A DNA stretch of 64,000 nucleotides from contig NC_092588.1 of assembly GCF_047663525.1 (NCBI RefSeq), positions 88,905,501-88,969,500 on the forward strand, read 5' to 3'. Shown here in pieces: positions 25,604 to 39,200 of the stretch (position 1 is its first letter; the number at the start of each line of letters is the position of its first letter). The notes below the pieces were generated by a model, which saw only the letters and a list, made by a program, of their open reading frames with translations, searched no databases and was not told the origin of the DNA. The position numbers and the translations under genes were made by a program. The DNA is from Anas platyrhynchos (taxonomy: Eukaryota; Chordata; Aves; Anseriformes; Anatidae).

Positions 25604-25960
25604 AATCACAGAACACAGGCTGGAATTAACCACCAGTTGTCTGTAGTGCAGCTCTGTGCTCAAAGCAGGCCCAGGTGAAACAGCTTTTCCAGGACTTTGT
25701 TTGGCCAGGTCCCACATGCCTCCGAGGTGGAGATTCCACAATCTCTTTGGGCATCACCAGTGTCTGTCCACCCTCATAGCAAGAATTCTTTTTCCTATAT
25801 TGAGTGAGAATTTCCCAAGTTTCATGCCATGTCTGTTGCCTCTCATCCTTACACTGTGCAACTCCAAGAAGAGTGTAGAGTCACCTTCTGTACAACCTTC
25901 AGTCAGGTAATTGTACACAGCAATAAACTGTTAATCTTCTCTTCTTCGAAATAAATCTGG
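25604..25960 (-). mobile_element. CR1 LINE 3' fragment
   Basis: The reverse complement follows a CR1 3' region in order: 'cacagcaataa' and 'cttctgtacaacctt' (+ strand text) mark the part upstream, then the hallmark '...gagattgtggaatctccacctcgg...' block, then 'cctgctttgagc' and a decayed 'ttctgtgattt' terminus near 25604. The copy is strongly diverged from a CR1 consensus except that its central 182 bp is identical to arm A at 20678-20859. Confidence 0.85.
25658..25839 (-). repeat. Arm B of a perfect 182-bp inverted repeat (CR1 3' region)
   Basis: Exact reverse complement of 20678-20859, checked base by base, and separated from it by about 4.8 kb. The first mismatch appears immediately outside each end. 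Confidence 0.95.
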
Positions 25961-27500
25961 AGGCTGAGTGGCTAAAATGAGAGACCATTTTCTGGAATGA
26001 ATGACTAGGAAGAGGACACAGGAGTCATAACAACTAAGTAAATATAAGCTTCCCATGTGATGTTTCAGGTATGCAGGCAGATACCAGTCTTTGATGCAGA
26101 AGCAAGTGAGCATCGGAGTCTGGTGAAAGGCTATAATGAAATCTAACGTTTGAAGTTGATACTAGATATGCTGCTTGGAAAGTATGTCTTTTTAAAAATT
26201 ATTTTTATTCTTAACTGACTGAAAATTAACAGCAAATTAGAAGGACGTGTTTCATTCTTTGGCACTTGTGGTCTGAGTTAGATATCTTTCAACATGATGT
26301 CTCAAAGAGATGTTAAGATGTTGGTGATACTGCAGAATTATATGGTTTAGCTTGTGTTATACAGAGTCAAAGATTAGGTCATCGGAATACTCATGTATTC
26401 CTTATAACATTTGCCACGTAACATTTTGAAGAAAGGAAGACAGGTAAAAGCAGTAGATGATTCCCTACTATTCCTGTTCCAGGCTTTTAAAGTAGTGAAA
26501 TTATTCAGTCAATATTATCCATAATATACAACTTCAAGTAACTTATTCATTAGTTCCTTTCTGGTCAATGTTTTTGTGTAAAAGTAATTCTAATAGTAGA
26601 GGGACTGGTCCTCATGATTTCATACATACTGTCCAGATTTTAACATAATGCAGAAAAATTGCAATTGCTTGTCGAAGATGCACTAAATACACTCCAAGTT
26701 ACTCCTCTCATATTATTAAGTACCCTTATTTTTAGTGACGTTTCAAGGAAGTTTCCTGATTGGGTTTGATTTTAATGTGAATTTCAATATATTTTAAAAT
26801 AAACCAGTCTCTTTATTGACTTTCTTTCTTGATATGTTATCTCATACCCACATGTCACAGATAGCTCAGTGTCACCAAAATGAATCTAATTAATCTTCTT
26901 TGCAGCTTCTTTGGCATGCTAAGTTTAAGAAAAATAAATAAAAACATGCAGAGTAGAGTACTGTTGTCTGTCCTAACTGACCAAAGCTTCCATGTCTGTC
27001 TGTGTAAACACAACAAAATCTGTTTTGTTTTCCATATACTCTCTGTTTCATGAGTCTCTCTTATTGTCCAGCCTATGATGGACTGCTGCTTCATCATTAA
27101 CTGACAGACCTTTTGCAGCATATGGAGAGCTACAGGGAGAATATGAAAGTTGCATGGAATACAAGCATGTACTCAGAAACTGAATAGAGAAAACAATTTG
27201 GTTGATTTTTTGCCAATCATAAATCTTGCCTTTCTATATGTCATCATCCCATCAAAATATTCTGACACAGGTTCTGTGCTCCAGAAAGTCCCCTTTAGCA
27301 CTAAGTGATTGATTTAGCTTTTCAGAGGATAACAAGAATTAATGTTTCTCCTATTGCCTTAACACGCACCAGATTCTGTCAAAATCCCACCTTTAATAAT
27401 GAGACCCTAATTCTTCAGCAGGGTTTATGATCAATCTCACTTAATTCTACAATAAGTGCTTTTATATCTGAGCTAGTTATACTGCTACCACTCTAGAAAT
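25961..27500. other. Noncoding AT-rich DNA
   Basis: Only short chance frames. No repeat or gene recognised. Confidence 0.55.
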
Positions 27501-27696
27501 GAAGGAAGGAAGGAAGGAAGGAAGGAAGAAAGGAAGGAAGGAAGGAAGGAAGGAAGGAAGGAAGGAAGGAAGGAAGGAAGGAAGGAAGGAAGGAAGGAAG
27601 GAAGGAAGGAAGGAAGGAAGGAAGGAAGGAAGGAAGGAAGGAAGGAAGGAAGGAAGGAAGGAAGGAAGGAAGGAAGGAAGGAAGGAAGGAAGGAAA
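27501..27696. repeat. (GGAA)n tetranucleotide microsatellite, about 49 units
   Basis: About 196 bp of GGAA with one visible interruption near 27528. The frames across it encode only Lys/Glu/Gly/Arg or Pro/Ser/Phe/Leu repeats. GGAA is the core of ETS-family binding sites, and this is the same motif as the CCTT blocks at 3797-4262 in the opposite orientation. Confidence 0.97.
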
Positions 27697-28118
27697 TGAA
27701 CTTTCAGAAAATAATTAACTTGACCTATTTTAGATACATACTTTATGCTTAAGTAAATCACATCTAGGAGTGTTATTTTCTCTCCCATTCAATATAAAAG
27801 AAGTCTAGACAAAAAGCTCAAAAACACACACTTGACATCTACTTCTATTCAGACAAATCCTAATTCTGATTCCATTTTTATTTTTACAGAGAGATCAGTG
27901 ATAAAACTCTTAATTCTCTCACTCTAACATATTAGGCCCAAGCACAGTCTAGTGGTACAATTGACAATATGTTACTATTCTACAATGTTTTTGACTTATC
28001 AATACATGGAATAATAATGCATCCCTGGCAGACCAAAGTTTAGACATCTCTGTGTCATCATTTTTTGAGACAAGTGCATCATCTGTGTTGGATAGGCTTC
28101 AGATGTACAGAATAGTTA

Positions 28119-28158
28119 AAAAACAAACAAACAAACAAACAAACAAACAAAAAAAACA
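28119..28158. repeat. (AAAC)n microsatellite
   Basis: About eight AAAC units ending in an A run. Confidence 0.9.
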
Positions 28159-31100
28159 TAGATATTGAAGTTAATATTCACAGAAGTTAGTTCCATACAT
28201 TGCACACATGCAGGTGTTTAGTTGAAGCTCTTGAAGGCAACTGGAATCATCACCATCATTTGATATCCTTACAAAAACTCATTTTAAAGAATTCAAAATT
28301 AACTGGAGGGGATTGAAAATATAAAGGGCTAAAGCAAACAGGGTAAGGACTTTTATTATTTGTCTTGCAAAACACATCTGTGAAAGCAGCAAGGCTTCTA
28401 GTTATGGATACTTCTGTGCTATTTTTATTTTTAAAAATTACCAACATCAACACAGCTGGAATAATATGCCAATGCGACACCCACAAAAGGATTAGAAGAT
28501 GCTGTGTTAGGAAGCAATATATTGCTGTCTTTCTGATTCCTGTAAGGGTGGGATTCATCTCACTAACATCAGTCATGTAAAAGCCAGACTCTACCTAAGT
28601 TGTCAAGGCTCCCTCTATAGTCAACAGGGAGAGACTGGCACTTCTCAAGAATAATTAATTGAAATGCAGATTAAATGTCTGAAGGCATTGACTGAGCCCT
28701 TACTGAAGTTCCTAGATCTACCCCTTGATTGTAAGGGAGACCTATGTGACTAGCTCAGAGTTAATACCTAACTTTTAGATAACTAAAATGAGATGAAGTG
28801 AAGCCAGATCATTTTTTTTTTCTTATTTGTGTAGTAATTGTTACTTGTAATGGCTACCAGGCCCTGGCCAAAGATAAATATGATGAAAACATTTTGGTTG
28901 TATTTCAGAGATAAGATTACAATGACCATCTGGATGTTACGGAAATCTTCACAGACTTTGGGAAATCTTCATAGGCAAATCATTCACCACATCTATTGTA
29001 GGAAATGTAAATGAAATGTAACTGAGTTGCCTGAAAAATATCCTGAGTTAATTTCTATGTGGCAGAAAATTGAGACTATGTATTTTTTTTTTTTTCATGA
29101 ATCTCAAATCCTGTTTTCAGACGAAAAAAATACTTTGGGAATTTTTGAAGCATTTTCTGTTATCTTTAGCCAAAGATCGTATCTAAAATATTAGGGAATT
29201 ATAAAAGAATAGCTCGTGATCTTTTTAGTGCATTTTTAATAAGTAACTTACCCATTGCTTGTTAGTTAGACCTTTCTCAAAGGAACCTTACTCCATAAGC
29301 ATGCAACATGGTATTAAAATCTACTAAATGTCTGATAAGACAGGCTCCTCAGAACACACCTACCTTTGATCCAATGCACTGTTACAACACTAGTCTAATA
29401 GTCAGATCAGAATGCAAGAACTATTTGCAGCTCTGACGTTGGCTCTCTATGACTTTGTATAAGTCACAATTCTGCAAAGTCAGAGAAAATGACTAAGCCA
29501 GGCTAGGAGGAAGGAGGCTCCTATCCACTTTAAAAAGGACAGTCTTCACTCCCTCTGGGAAGTGAAAAGACTGAGAAAAAGATTCAAACTCCACAATGAG
29601 TCTAGTTCTCAGTAAAATTGTATTCCCCCTAATTAAAGATTGAAATAGTACAAACACATTTTATCTACCAGCACTACTGAAACGGCACACCCATGACCCA
29701 TTAGCTTTTTTTACAACTGTATTTCAGTTCATCTCTATAATTATTTGTGATGTCAGTGCTTGTGATTTTATAACTGGCATTAGAAATCAACATGTTCCAG
29801 TGAATAGATCAGAATTCTCCAAAGGATGTACAGAGAATTTTATTATGTGTAGGATAATTACATACTTTGTAACTGAAAAATAATTTATTTCAACAATGAG
29901 CTTTGCAGCTGACTACAAGGCTGATTCTCTAGGGAAGGTTCTTACACCTGCACAAAATTCCTGTGCTGTTAATGGGGCTACATGTGTTATCAAGAATCAA
30001 CCTACCAGATGAGCTTGCAAAATTAGAGCTTTAAAACAGTCATTTTTAAAGCTCAGTGACCTCAAGCAGGCTGCCTACAAGTAGATCATAAGAAACAAGC
30101 TCTGTTTAATCAATGAAGTCTACTGACTGCCAAGTTCTCACCCTACTTCTCTCCTTTTCTCCTGTAGTCAATAGAGTACTGACCACTACAAAGAATATCC
30201 TCCTAATTAATTTCTAGACTCGGTCCTTACCAGACTCGTTAGGAACTCTTAACTGGTGTGTGCCCAAGAGCCATGTGGACTAACACATATTCCAAGGGGC
30301 AAAGTCTCTTAGCTATACATTTAAAAATAGAGGCATTACACTATTTCCGCAATGGAAGTCCATTGAGGGGACTTGTGATAGACAGCAAAGATGCTGCTGC
30401 TAGTCAGGTATGTTCTCTAGACATGAGATAGCATCACTGGAATAGTCTAAGAAAGTGAAAGAATGTCATTCACATGGTTGCTGTAGTCTGCTAAGACTGA
30501 GCATCCATCTGAAGACAGGTAATTTTCTTCATAACTGAAAGATAGTTAGTATCAGAAGAATATTAGAATAAAATGGATACTGGAATAAAATGGTGCTGTA
30601 GTTACAGACCTGAGTGTGTATCTAATTGTTGTGTGCCAAGCAACAAAGGCTATTACATTACTCCCCAGGAAAAAAAGAATGTGAGGGATCATCTCAGTGG
30701 GGGCCATTCTATCAGAGAAGAAGTAGAAAGTTTCTCCCTTTCCCTATTTTCGTGTCACATCATGTTATAGGGTATATCCGCGCAATATATTTGCAGTCAG
30801 GTAGATGACCTTTGCACTCTGTGGAACTATAGATACTCTTTGTCTCCTTGCTTCTGGAATAAGTGGTTATGGGATCAAGAAATGCTTTAATGTTGTGCTG
30901 AGGAAATGAGTTTTCAGCTCCAAAATGAGAGGGCTGAGGTCCCATTGTGGATAAGACTGAGCACATACGAGAGTGGTTGAAATGGCATGAGATACAAATG
31001 ATGCTCATTTTCAAAATACCTCAAATTATAACTACACAAATTACGTACTTACCTATTATTATTGTCCCTAATAAGCATATATAACAAAGGTGAATTGTGG

Positions 31101-33183
31101 TGATTACCTGCATCTGTTACTTTCTCTGTTGCAGTATTACAGTTATAATTTACTGGGGATACAGACAAAGTCAAAAAATTGAGATGGTTTTATCAAGACA
31201 CTCTAAAAACACTGTTCCTTAAAAATACATATGTGACATCAGTGTCATAATATTATATTTTTTTTTATCTTGATCCAAATTTTAATGCTGAGCCTCCTCA
31301 TGGATGGTTTTAAATCCATCCACAGGACTCCAAATTGAATAGGAAAAGGAGAGGGGAGTCAAATCCAGGTGATGACCCAAATAAAATAATTTGTAAATAC
31401 ACAACAGGTGTGGAGTCCAGTTATGAGCCAAAGTGTTTGCAGACAGGCTTATACTGGAATAAATATGTGGCTTACAGTAACATGCTGAAGCCATCAAACC
31501 AAATAGCACTTGGATAGTGTGAATTCGAGTCTAGCCATTTTAAAGTTTTTATGTGTGTTGTTTGCATTCTACAGGAGCTCCTCCAGGAACATTTGCCCTG
31601 AAAGCAATGATTCAGGTTTAAGAGCCAATATTTCAAAATGCTTTACAATCAGTGTGCATACCCAGATTATTCTAAAAATTGGTGTGCCTAGGGAAGGAAA
31701 GAATTAAAAGTGCAAGTTTAAGATAATTTCTTTCACTTGCCTCTCTGCTCAAATGAACTTATTTTTATAATCAGGATGCTTTATTTATATACCTAAATGC
31801 ATTGTCTTGAAAACAATATGAAATGCTAGGGACTGAAGCAAAATTAGCTGTAAAAACTTTGAACATTTGATTATGGCACTTCCAATATCCAATGCCTACA
31901 GTACATCTTTCAGATTTGCATGTGTTCTGACACAAGGCATTCCTCAGGTGTAGCTCTCCTCAGGAAATAGCTGATTTTATTATTGAGAGTGCTTTAAATT
32001 CCCTGTTGATAGTGAAACTGTTTAGAAAACTGATAGACTTTGAAGGAGGGAAGGTGAATACACACCAGGGTAGACAGGTTGTCTCAGCCCCCAAGAACTA
32101 ATGTGAAAATCTTTATTCATTTCCATCGACATTCATTTCATTCAATGCATTGCCTATTGGTATGTATGAGCTATTTTGTATTTACTCCAAAGGGGCTGAG
32201 GTCCCTTTCTCAGCTACTATCCATTTGAAATCAAGTAAAGAATCTAGGTCTCTCCCATACAGTCCTCTTACTGCAAATGATTCGGAGTTGTTTGTCTCAT
32301 AGCCTATTAGTTACTGTGTTCTTTCCTGTAGTCCCTCTTCAGCTTTACTGTACAAACCTTTCTCATGGTGGCCAAACCAGCTTAAAGTGCTTTTATCCGC
32401 CCCTGCCCTGGGCAATTTGTTCCTGCTTTTGCAGAGGAGTTATATGCCCAGTTCACTTGTGCTAATATGACTTTCTGTGAGGCTGTGTTATAACCTGGAC
32501 CAGCAACGTGGTCTGAAGTTTAAAAAGAATCTGTGGTATTTTACCTTAATTCAAGTTTCTGGCAACAAGAAGAGTTGAAATATGATTGGAGATCTGAGAA
32601 GCAGAACTTGAAGTGATGGTGTGCTGGCAAGTAAGTCTTCCAGACCTGGGAAACTACACATTTCACCTTTTCTCAATTAGATGTATGCATGTAGGCCTCT
32701 TTTCTTCTTCATTCCTCAGCTCTGTAGTTACTACATTGCAATAAAGTAGGTATATATTTTAAAGTACAAGAATCTTGACTGGCATCGTGTAAATAACATC
32801 AGTATAGCCTATGAACAAGTAAAACTAATGTTGTGGAATCCACTCTTTATTGGGGTAGCTCTCCTGAACCAATTGCTCAGATAGACAAGTTAACACACAA
32901 AAAATCCTATGCAATCAGAAAGATAAACCTGTCTGATTAGAATGCTGGTGTCACAGATGGCCTCGGTTACAAATCTAACAATGCACTATCTAGCAGGAAG
33001 CTTCTTTGTGACATCCCTCAAGTAAATCCCAGTTACAAATCCTCATTGACAACACTACTAAAAAGAATGGAAAATGATTGCCACAAAGCTTAGCTACTAA
33101 ACTGCAGCCTAAACAGTGTTTCTTTATAACCTTACTGAATGCGAGATGTACCTATACTTAAACTTGCTGAAAAATGATAGTAC

Positions 33184-33211
33184 AAAAAAAAAAAAAAAAA
33201 AAAAAAAAAAA
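33184..33211. repeat. Poly-A run (28)
   Basis: Uninterrupted A tract. There is no recognisable retroposon body on its 5' side. Confidence 0.9.
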
Positions 33212-36200
33212 GCCCATAAATTTGGATATATACCAAAAAAATACAGGATTGAAGTTGATGCTAGGGAATCACTGACAGCAAAGAAGGGATTGTTTTCCTA
33301 CTATGAGCATTTCTATGTGCAGGGAAATACAATATATACCACAACAAGAAGCAGTAGATTTAGAAGAAATTGAATTTAGGTTTTCCTATAACTTTGGGCA
33401 AAAATATGCCAAGAAGCTTTGGAGGGTAAGTTACACAAAGCTATGAAAAAGAAGAGTATTAGTACAGATAGAGTCTTTATCATATTTAGCTAGCAACTGT
33501 CTCTAGGCTTTTCCAAAGAATGACATTTGGCTTAATAATTACTGAGTGAATTTTCCATGGAAGGGTAACAACCTTGCCAAATTTTAAGTCTTTGCTCAAA
33601 ATTACTGGAATGTTAGATCTGGTTAGTTTTATTCTAACACAGAGGAAAAGAAACCACAACATTTTTTTTTTTTCAGAAGAAATTTCCCACAGAAACACGA
33701 ACTGAAACAGACCTTTTGGAAAAGGGTAAGTCCAGATTTGAATCTAGATGGATTTTATGTTTTTTGAAGTAAAATAAAAGTGGGGAAAAAAATGGAGCAT
33801 GTCACGCCACTACTGTGGCAGCCTACAGCAAAGATGACATTTTAAAATTTACTTTCTATAACTTGAGATGTGCATTAAACTATGCAGAAATTCTTTCATG
33901 AGCAAGGGGAGTACTAAGGAAGCTTGCTTCTCTATGAGTTTTGGTCCTTTATTCCTAAAAATTCACACCATAGTAACATGACTTTCTCTCAGCAGTAATA
34001 TGATTGGATTACCTACCTTGCTGCTGACTTCCACTACATTTTAGGGAGCTCTGAGAACTCTGTCCTTCTGTAAAATTTGTCTAAAATTATTTAACAGGTT
34101 TATAAGTCATTAGAGAAACTCTAATAGAAAATACCACATAAGCTATAATTTATCAGGCTACCAAAAATAAACACCCTTTTGTTTCCCAAGTAAGAAATTT
34201 CCTTTTAAGAGTGAGTGTTATTTTACATGTCTATATAGCAAGTAAAAACATAACTAATTGGCGTAATAGGTAATTTTCACCTGTAAAGACAAACATGATA
34301 ATCAGGTAATCTCAAGTCAACAAGATCTGAAGAAGCCAGGATGGTTTTTAAGAAACCATCTCAGATGAAATGCAGTGAATGACAGTCTGTATATTCTCAG
34401 CTATGGAAAAATAAATAAAATAAGTTAGCCTTTAAATCATTGTGACAAACAGCTATACAATATTTCCAAAAATAAAACCACAAAACACCATTATTAGTGA
34501 CTAAAGGAATGTTTCCCTCTCACCATTATAGTAACAAGTTTAGATGAATATGAACAAGCTTTTTTTAAAAACTCATTGGAAAAATATATAATGTATCATG
34601 TACTATTTTCCCAGTTTTATTCAGAGGGACCTAACAAATAGATTACCAGTTATTAAATTATGCTTTTTTTTTTAATGTATTTTTTTAAATTGTTGTGATA
34701 CTACTTAAAATACTAAAATTATTTTTTTTTTGAGAAGCTCATAATTGTTTAATGATGTGGATGAAGGTCTTAAAATTTGGCAACTAAATAGCATCTGTGT
34801 CAGGGATGAACCTTTTTTAATCTCCCTGATGAACTGTCACAATGATGTCTTTCATGAAACCCATTCTTTGCACATGCTCTGCAGTGCTTGGTCATAATTT
34901 TACAGCCACAGTCTCTTAGGAATTTTTCCACACTCATGTGCTAAGCTGGAAAATCCCTGCCACTACTCCAGGTTGCTGTAGAGCACTGTAGGAGCAGGTA
35001 ACAGAGTTAAACCCAGGAAGACCATTCTTTGTGTTCTCAGTGTTTTTATACTGCCAGGTCAGTATTAAGGAAAGAATTCATATGAAACATAGAAAAAAAA
35101 GAAATGTCTGAAATGTAATACGTAGCAAAAGCTTGGAAATATATTGCTTGGGAACTTGGGTAGACTTTGGGGACCAGGGAACAGGTTTTTCTTATTGGCA
35201 AATTGAGAAAAGGAAATCGGCTTCAGGAAAGGGAGATTTGAAACAAAAATAGCAAGGGAATAGGAAGGCTGAAATAGAACAAAAAGTAGAAGGAGATCCT
35301 GAGACTATCTACATAAAGAAACTGGACCAAGAATTCTGGTTTGAAGGATGAAAGGCTGGGAGATGGCAAGGAAGCAGACAAAAAGCTGGTAGAAATTGAT
35401 AGTGGGACTGGGGGAAGAGACAGATTTTGCATATGTTCGAAGAGAGTTAAACAGAAAAGGGTGTGGGGAGCAAGAGCAGCCTGGGAATGGCTAAGCACAC
35501 TCACCAGGGCAGGAAACTGGTTGTGAGCCACAGCCAAAAACTGATTAGAACAGGAGCTGGGGAGTGGGGAGGCTAGAGTTGCAAGAAGAATTGTGGAACT
35601 GAAGACATATATTAGCTGACAACAAGTCAACAATGGTGTCTCCTAAGATTATAATGGTGTCATCCTAAGATTATAAAGAAAACAAAGACCTGAAAGACAG
35701 ATTTGAATGGATGGGGACAGTAAACAGCCAGCCATGGTGAACAGAGAAAAAAACTCTGCCTAGCAGAGCACACCCTGGCAGTGCTTAGGCCTGACCCTGT
35801 GTTTCTTGACTCTTAACATTCTTCTGTGTCGGCAAGTACTCATGAAAATCACTAACATGCAGGCGTCTCATTATGTGGCTTTATACTTGGCTTAAGTGGA
35901 TTTAAGACCACACTGCACTGCCACTGAAAAGGATCAACATGTGTTCTCTGGTTGTCTTTTCTTGCTTCAGCACTGACGATTGTGGTCCCACAATAAGAGT
36001 TGATGCAGTTCACGGATCTGACCAGGCACTAGATAATATTTTGTAGAGGTAGTGTTCAATAAGATCAGCAAGGTGGTCTTATTTATAGCATTGCTACATG
36101 ATTACTCATACTAACAAAAGTTAATATTGTGGAAGTTGCAGCAGAGTCAGATGGGAATGCAGGGAACACCGCCAGTCCCAATTTTTTTTGACTGTCTGGT

Positions 36201-39200
36201 CCTAGATCTACTTACACCAACCGTGAAATGGTGCCCTATTTCCCTGCTACTTGTCAACCATATGGAGATGGATAGCTTACTAGTACTAACTGCTACATAC
36301 TAACTGAAGTGGCAGCCATCTCCTTTCAATAACTAAAAATTTCAACCCTGATAGTTGTCAATAGTACTGCAATCTGTATGATGCCGTACAAAAGATCTTG
36401 GAGTTTGGTTTGTTTGTTTAATTCTCTAGAAAACCAAAAATTGAAAGATCTGTGTTAAATAAGCATTCTGAGATGAAGAAACACTACCGTTAATGTTGCC
36501 TTTTAGAAAAAAAAAGTCATTGTATAACTAAAGACAGTATCATAATGCCTATAAAAGTATACAATTAAGGCAACTAAGAGTTCTTGACTTAGCAAACTTT
36601 CATAATGTTCTTTTAACATTTCCTGTGCATGTGAAGTAGTATACAAGCTGTTTTGAGCCTCTACTTAAATATATTAGAAAATCTAAGAAAAGGGAGAGTC
36701 ATAGGTGTTTTGTATGTATAAGCAGGACAACTAAAGGTACCATAGCTGAAAGAGAGTGAAAAGGCACTTACATCATACAGTTTTCCTGTAATAAAACTAA
36801 ACACAGCAAGGATTCTTGAATATTCCCTTGGGATTGCTTATTGGCACCTGCAAAGCTAAAAGAACTCTTTGTATTGTATTCATTATAATGTCTCTGTACC
36901 ACTAAGAATAATGCAATAGTACTTTCTTTTTCACTCTGAGGGAGAAGGGGAAAAGTCAGTACTAACCAGCTTATTTAAATAACTCTAAATATTAATTACC
37001 TGAAATTCCACGCACCGAGTTCCTGTAGCTGTGCTTAGAATTTGTATGAATTCTATAAATGTATTTTTGTTGTTGTTGTTGTTGTTTGTTTGTTTAATAG
37101 TTGACTAGAGAAAATGCCTAATACGTGCAAAAGATGATTCCAAGTAACAATCACTCTGCTTTTATAGGTGGTGGGCTTTGCTTTAGTAATTTATATCAAA
37201 ATTGACAAACTCAGGGAGGAAAGATATCCTTTGTACAGGCATGTCTGCTTGGAGAGTTTGTACTTGCATAAAGCGAATTTGATTGGAGCAAAATGGCAGC
37301 TGCATTTGCAGAGCTGACTTCTCTGAGAATTATCTTATCAGGCTGGTAGCATTGGTTGAACTGACCTGATTTCACAAAGAAGCCTGAGAGGTGATGGTAC
37401 TACTATCTTGTTGGTCACAGCCTGGGTCACATGAGAAAACTGGACCAGCTAGTTGCAAAAATAACTGGATCAGTTGCAAAAGCTGGTTGCAAAAACAAGT
37501 AGGTCCCAGCATAAGTGATTTTCTTTAGGTCGACTAGAACAGTCTACAAGGGACACCTTCCCTTTGTTACCCTTGATATCACCAAAGCCAAGCAGATTGA
37601 TGAGTAGGATGATTTCTGTTTGAACCTGCAAAATTTTGATGGAATGACTTTGAGCTTTTTGTCTGATTTGTTTTTCCCACTTACTCCCAATGAAAGATAG
37701 TTGTATTCATATTCTCCAAGGATCTTGCAAATGGCAAGAAGTAGTTTATAGGGATAGCTATGGATTAGTTTCAATTTCTAGAGCCAAAAATCAACTGGAT
37801 GAACTGGAGGTAGGAGACCTTCAGCCTTAGTGAAATTTCATTCATAAGACAGAACAATGACATTGATTCCAGTAGAAAAGGCATACCTTTGCATGTTGTC
37901 AGGATTGTGGGTTAGCATCCCTTTCTATCAGAGCATTGTGCTAGTGTGCTAATTGAGGAAGATACTCATTTTGCTGTGGTTTTGACACCAATATATATAT
38001 GATTTATATAATTTATATCATAGGTATAGGCTTAATATGCTTGTTTTGTGTCAGTCTACACATTAGAGGATCACTGCAATGGAATGTGTATCAATCAAAA
38101 GAAGACCCTATATGTTGTTATTACAGAAACCTAAAACAAAAACACAGCCTAAACAATTTTGTGGAAGTTGCAAAGTGCTTTGGACAGAATTGGACTTACC
38201 TGTAGATTGGGAAGAGAGTACTTAACACCAGTCTACACAGGTTGTCAACACTACTTTATGCCCACTGCAATGATAGTGGTGTGAGCCATTTCTAACAGTG
38301 GAAATACCCGTGAATGTTAGTAGGTTTTAGAAGATGGTTTCTACCACTAGAGTAGTTGCTCCAAGAGAGTGTTTCCACTTAATTAGAAAGGAAAGCAAAC
38401 AAACAAACAAACAAAACCACTTTGCTTTGACACATTTGAAAGGCTTGTTGAGCTCCACTCCAGGAGCACATTCTGTGGGTACTGCTCTTTCCCAGAATCA
38501 GTTAGCAAAGACTTCGGTTGAAGGTATCAGAAAAAATTGTACAGTTTTTTTGTTTGTTTGTTTTGCTTTTTTGCCAAGTGTCATTATTTTCTGTGAATGA
38601 ATTGCATTATCTGTTTTGAATGTGTCACCAAACATGTCTTGCATGTCTACACACTTGTAGATTATGTCTAAGAAGAAAAGAAAGATCAACAGAAAATCTC
38701 TAAAGAGCAAATCTGATGTTATTGACACTTTGAAAACCAGAAATGCCAAGGTTCTTTGGCATAAGTCAGCAGTAGCTTGGTAGTCTGGACACTGCTGGGA
38801 ATCTCTACTACATGTTTCTCAAGCCACCCTATAGAGATCAAAAATATAAAAAATCCAGTGTGAAAAGAGCCTTAGTAATGATTTATACCAGAATGGATTT
38901 GAAAAGGATTTTTCAACTATGAATTCTTCAGTTAGGTTTGAAACAGATATGTTCTCTAACCTACATGCAGTTACAAAACTAAATTAAAATATACTTTCTG
39001 AGCAAAAACATCTCCTGTGGTAGCAGAAGGGGCTTACGTGGTATTGTTGGTGAATTCTGACATGTAACTGAGTAGCTCCAGAATTTAATGGACTGTTTTC
39101 CTGCGATCAAAATAATGATCACCTCCTATTTAAGATAGGAGGTCTAAATTGAATAAGAAAGTATCTGAACTTGTATCCCCCAAATTGCAGTTGAAAAAAA

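Noticed and set aside
27477-27788. Frames encoding Lys/Glu/Gly/Arg or Pro/Ser/Phe/Leu repeats
   Set aside because: Translation of the GGAA microsatellite.
35223-35633. 136-codon minus-strand frame, Ser/Leu/Pro-rich
   Set aside because: Reflects purine-rich + strand; no domain, no splice context, no known protein.
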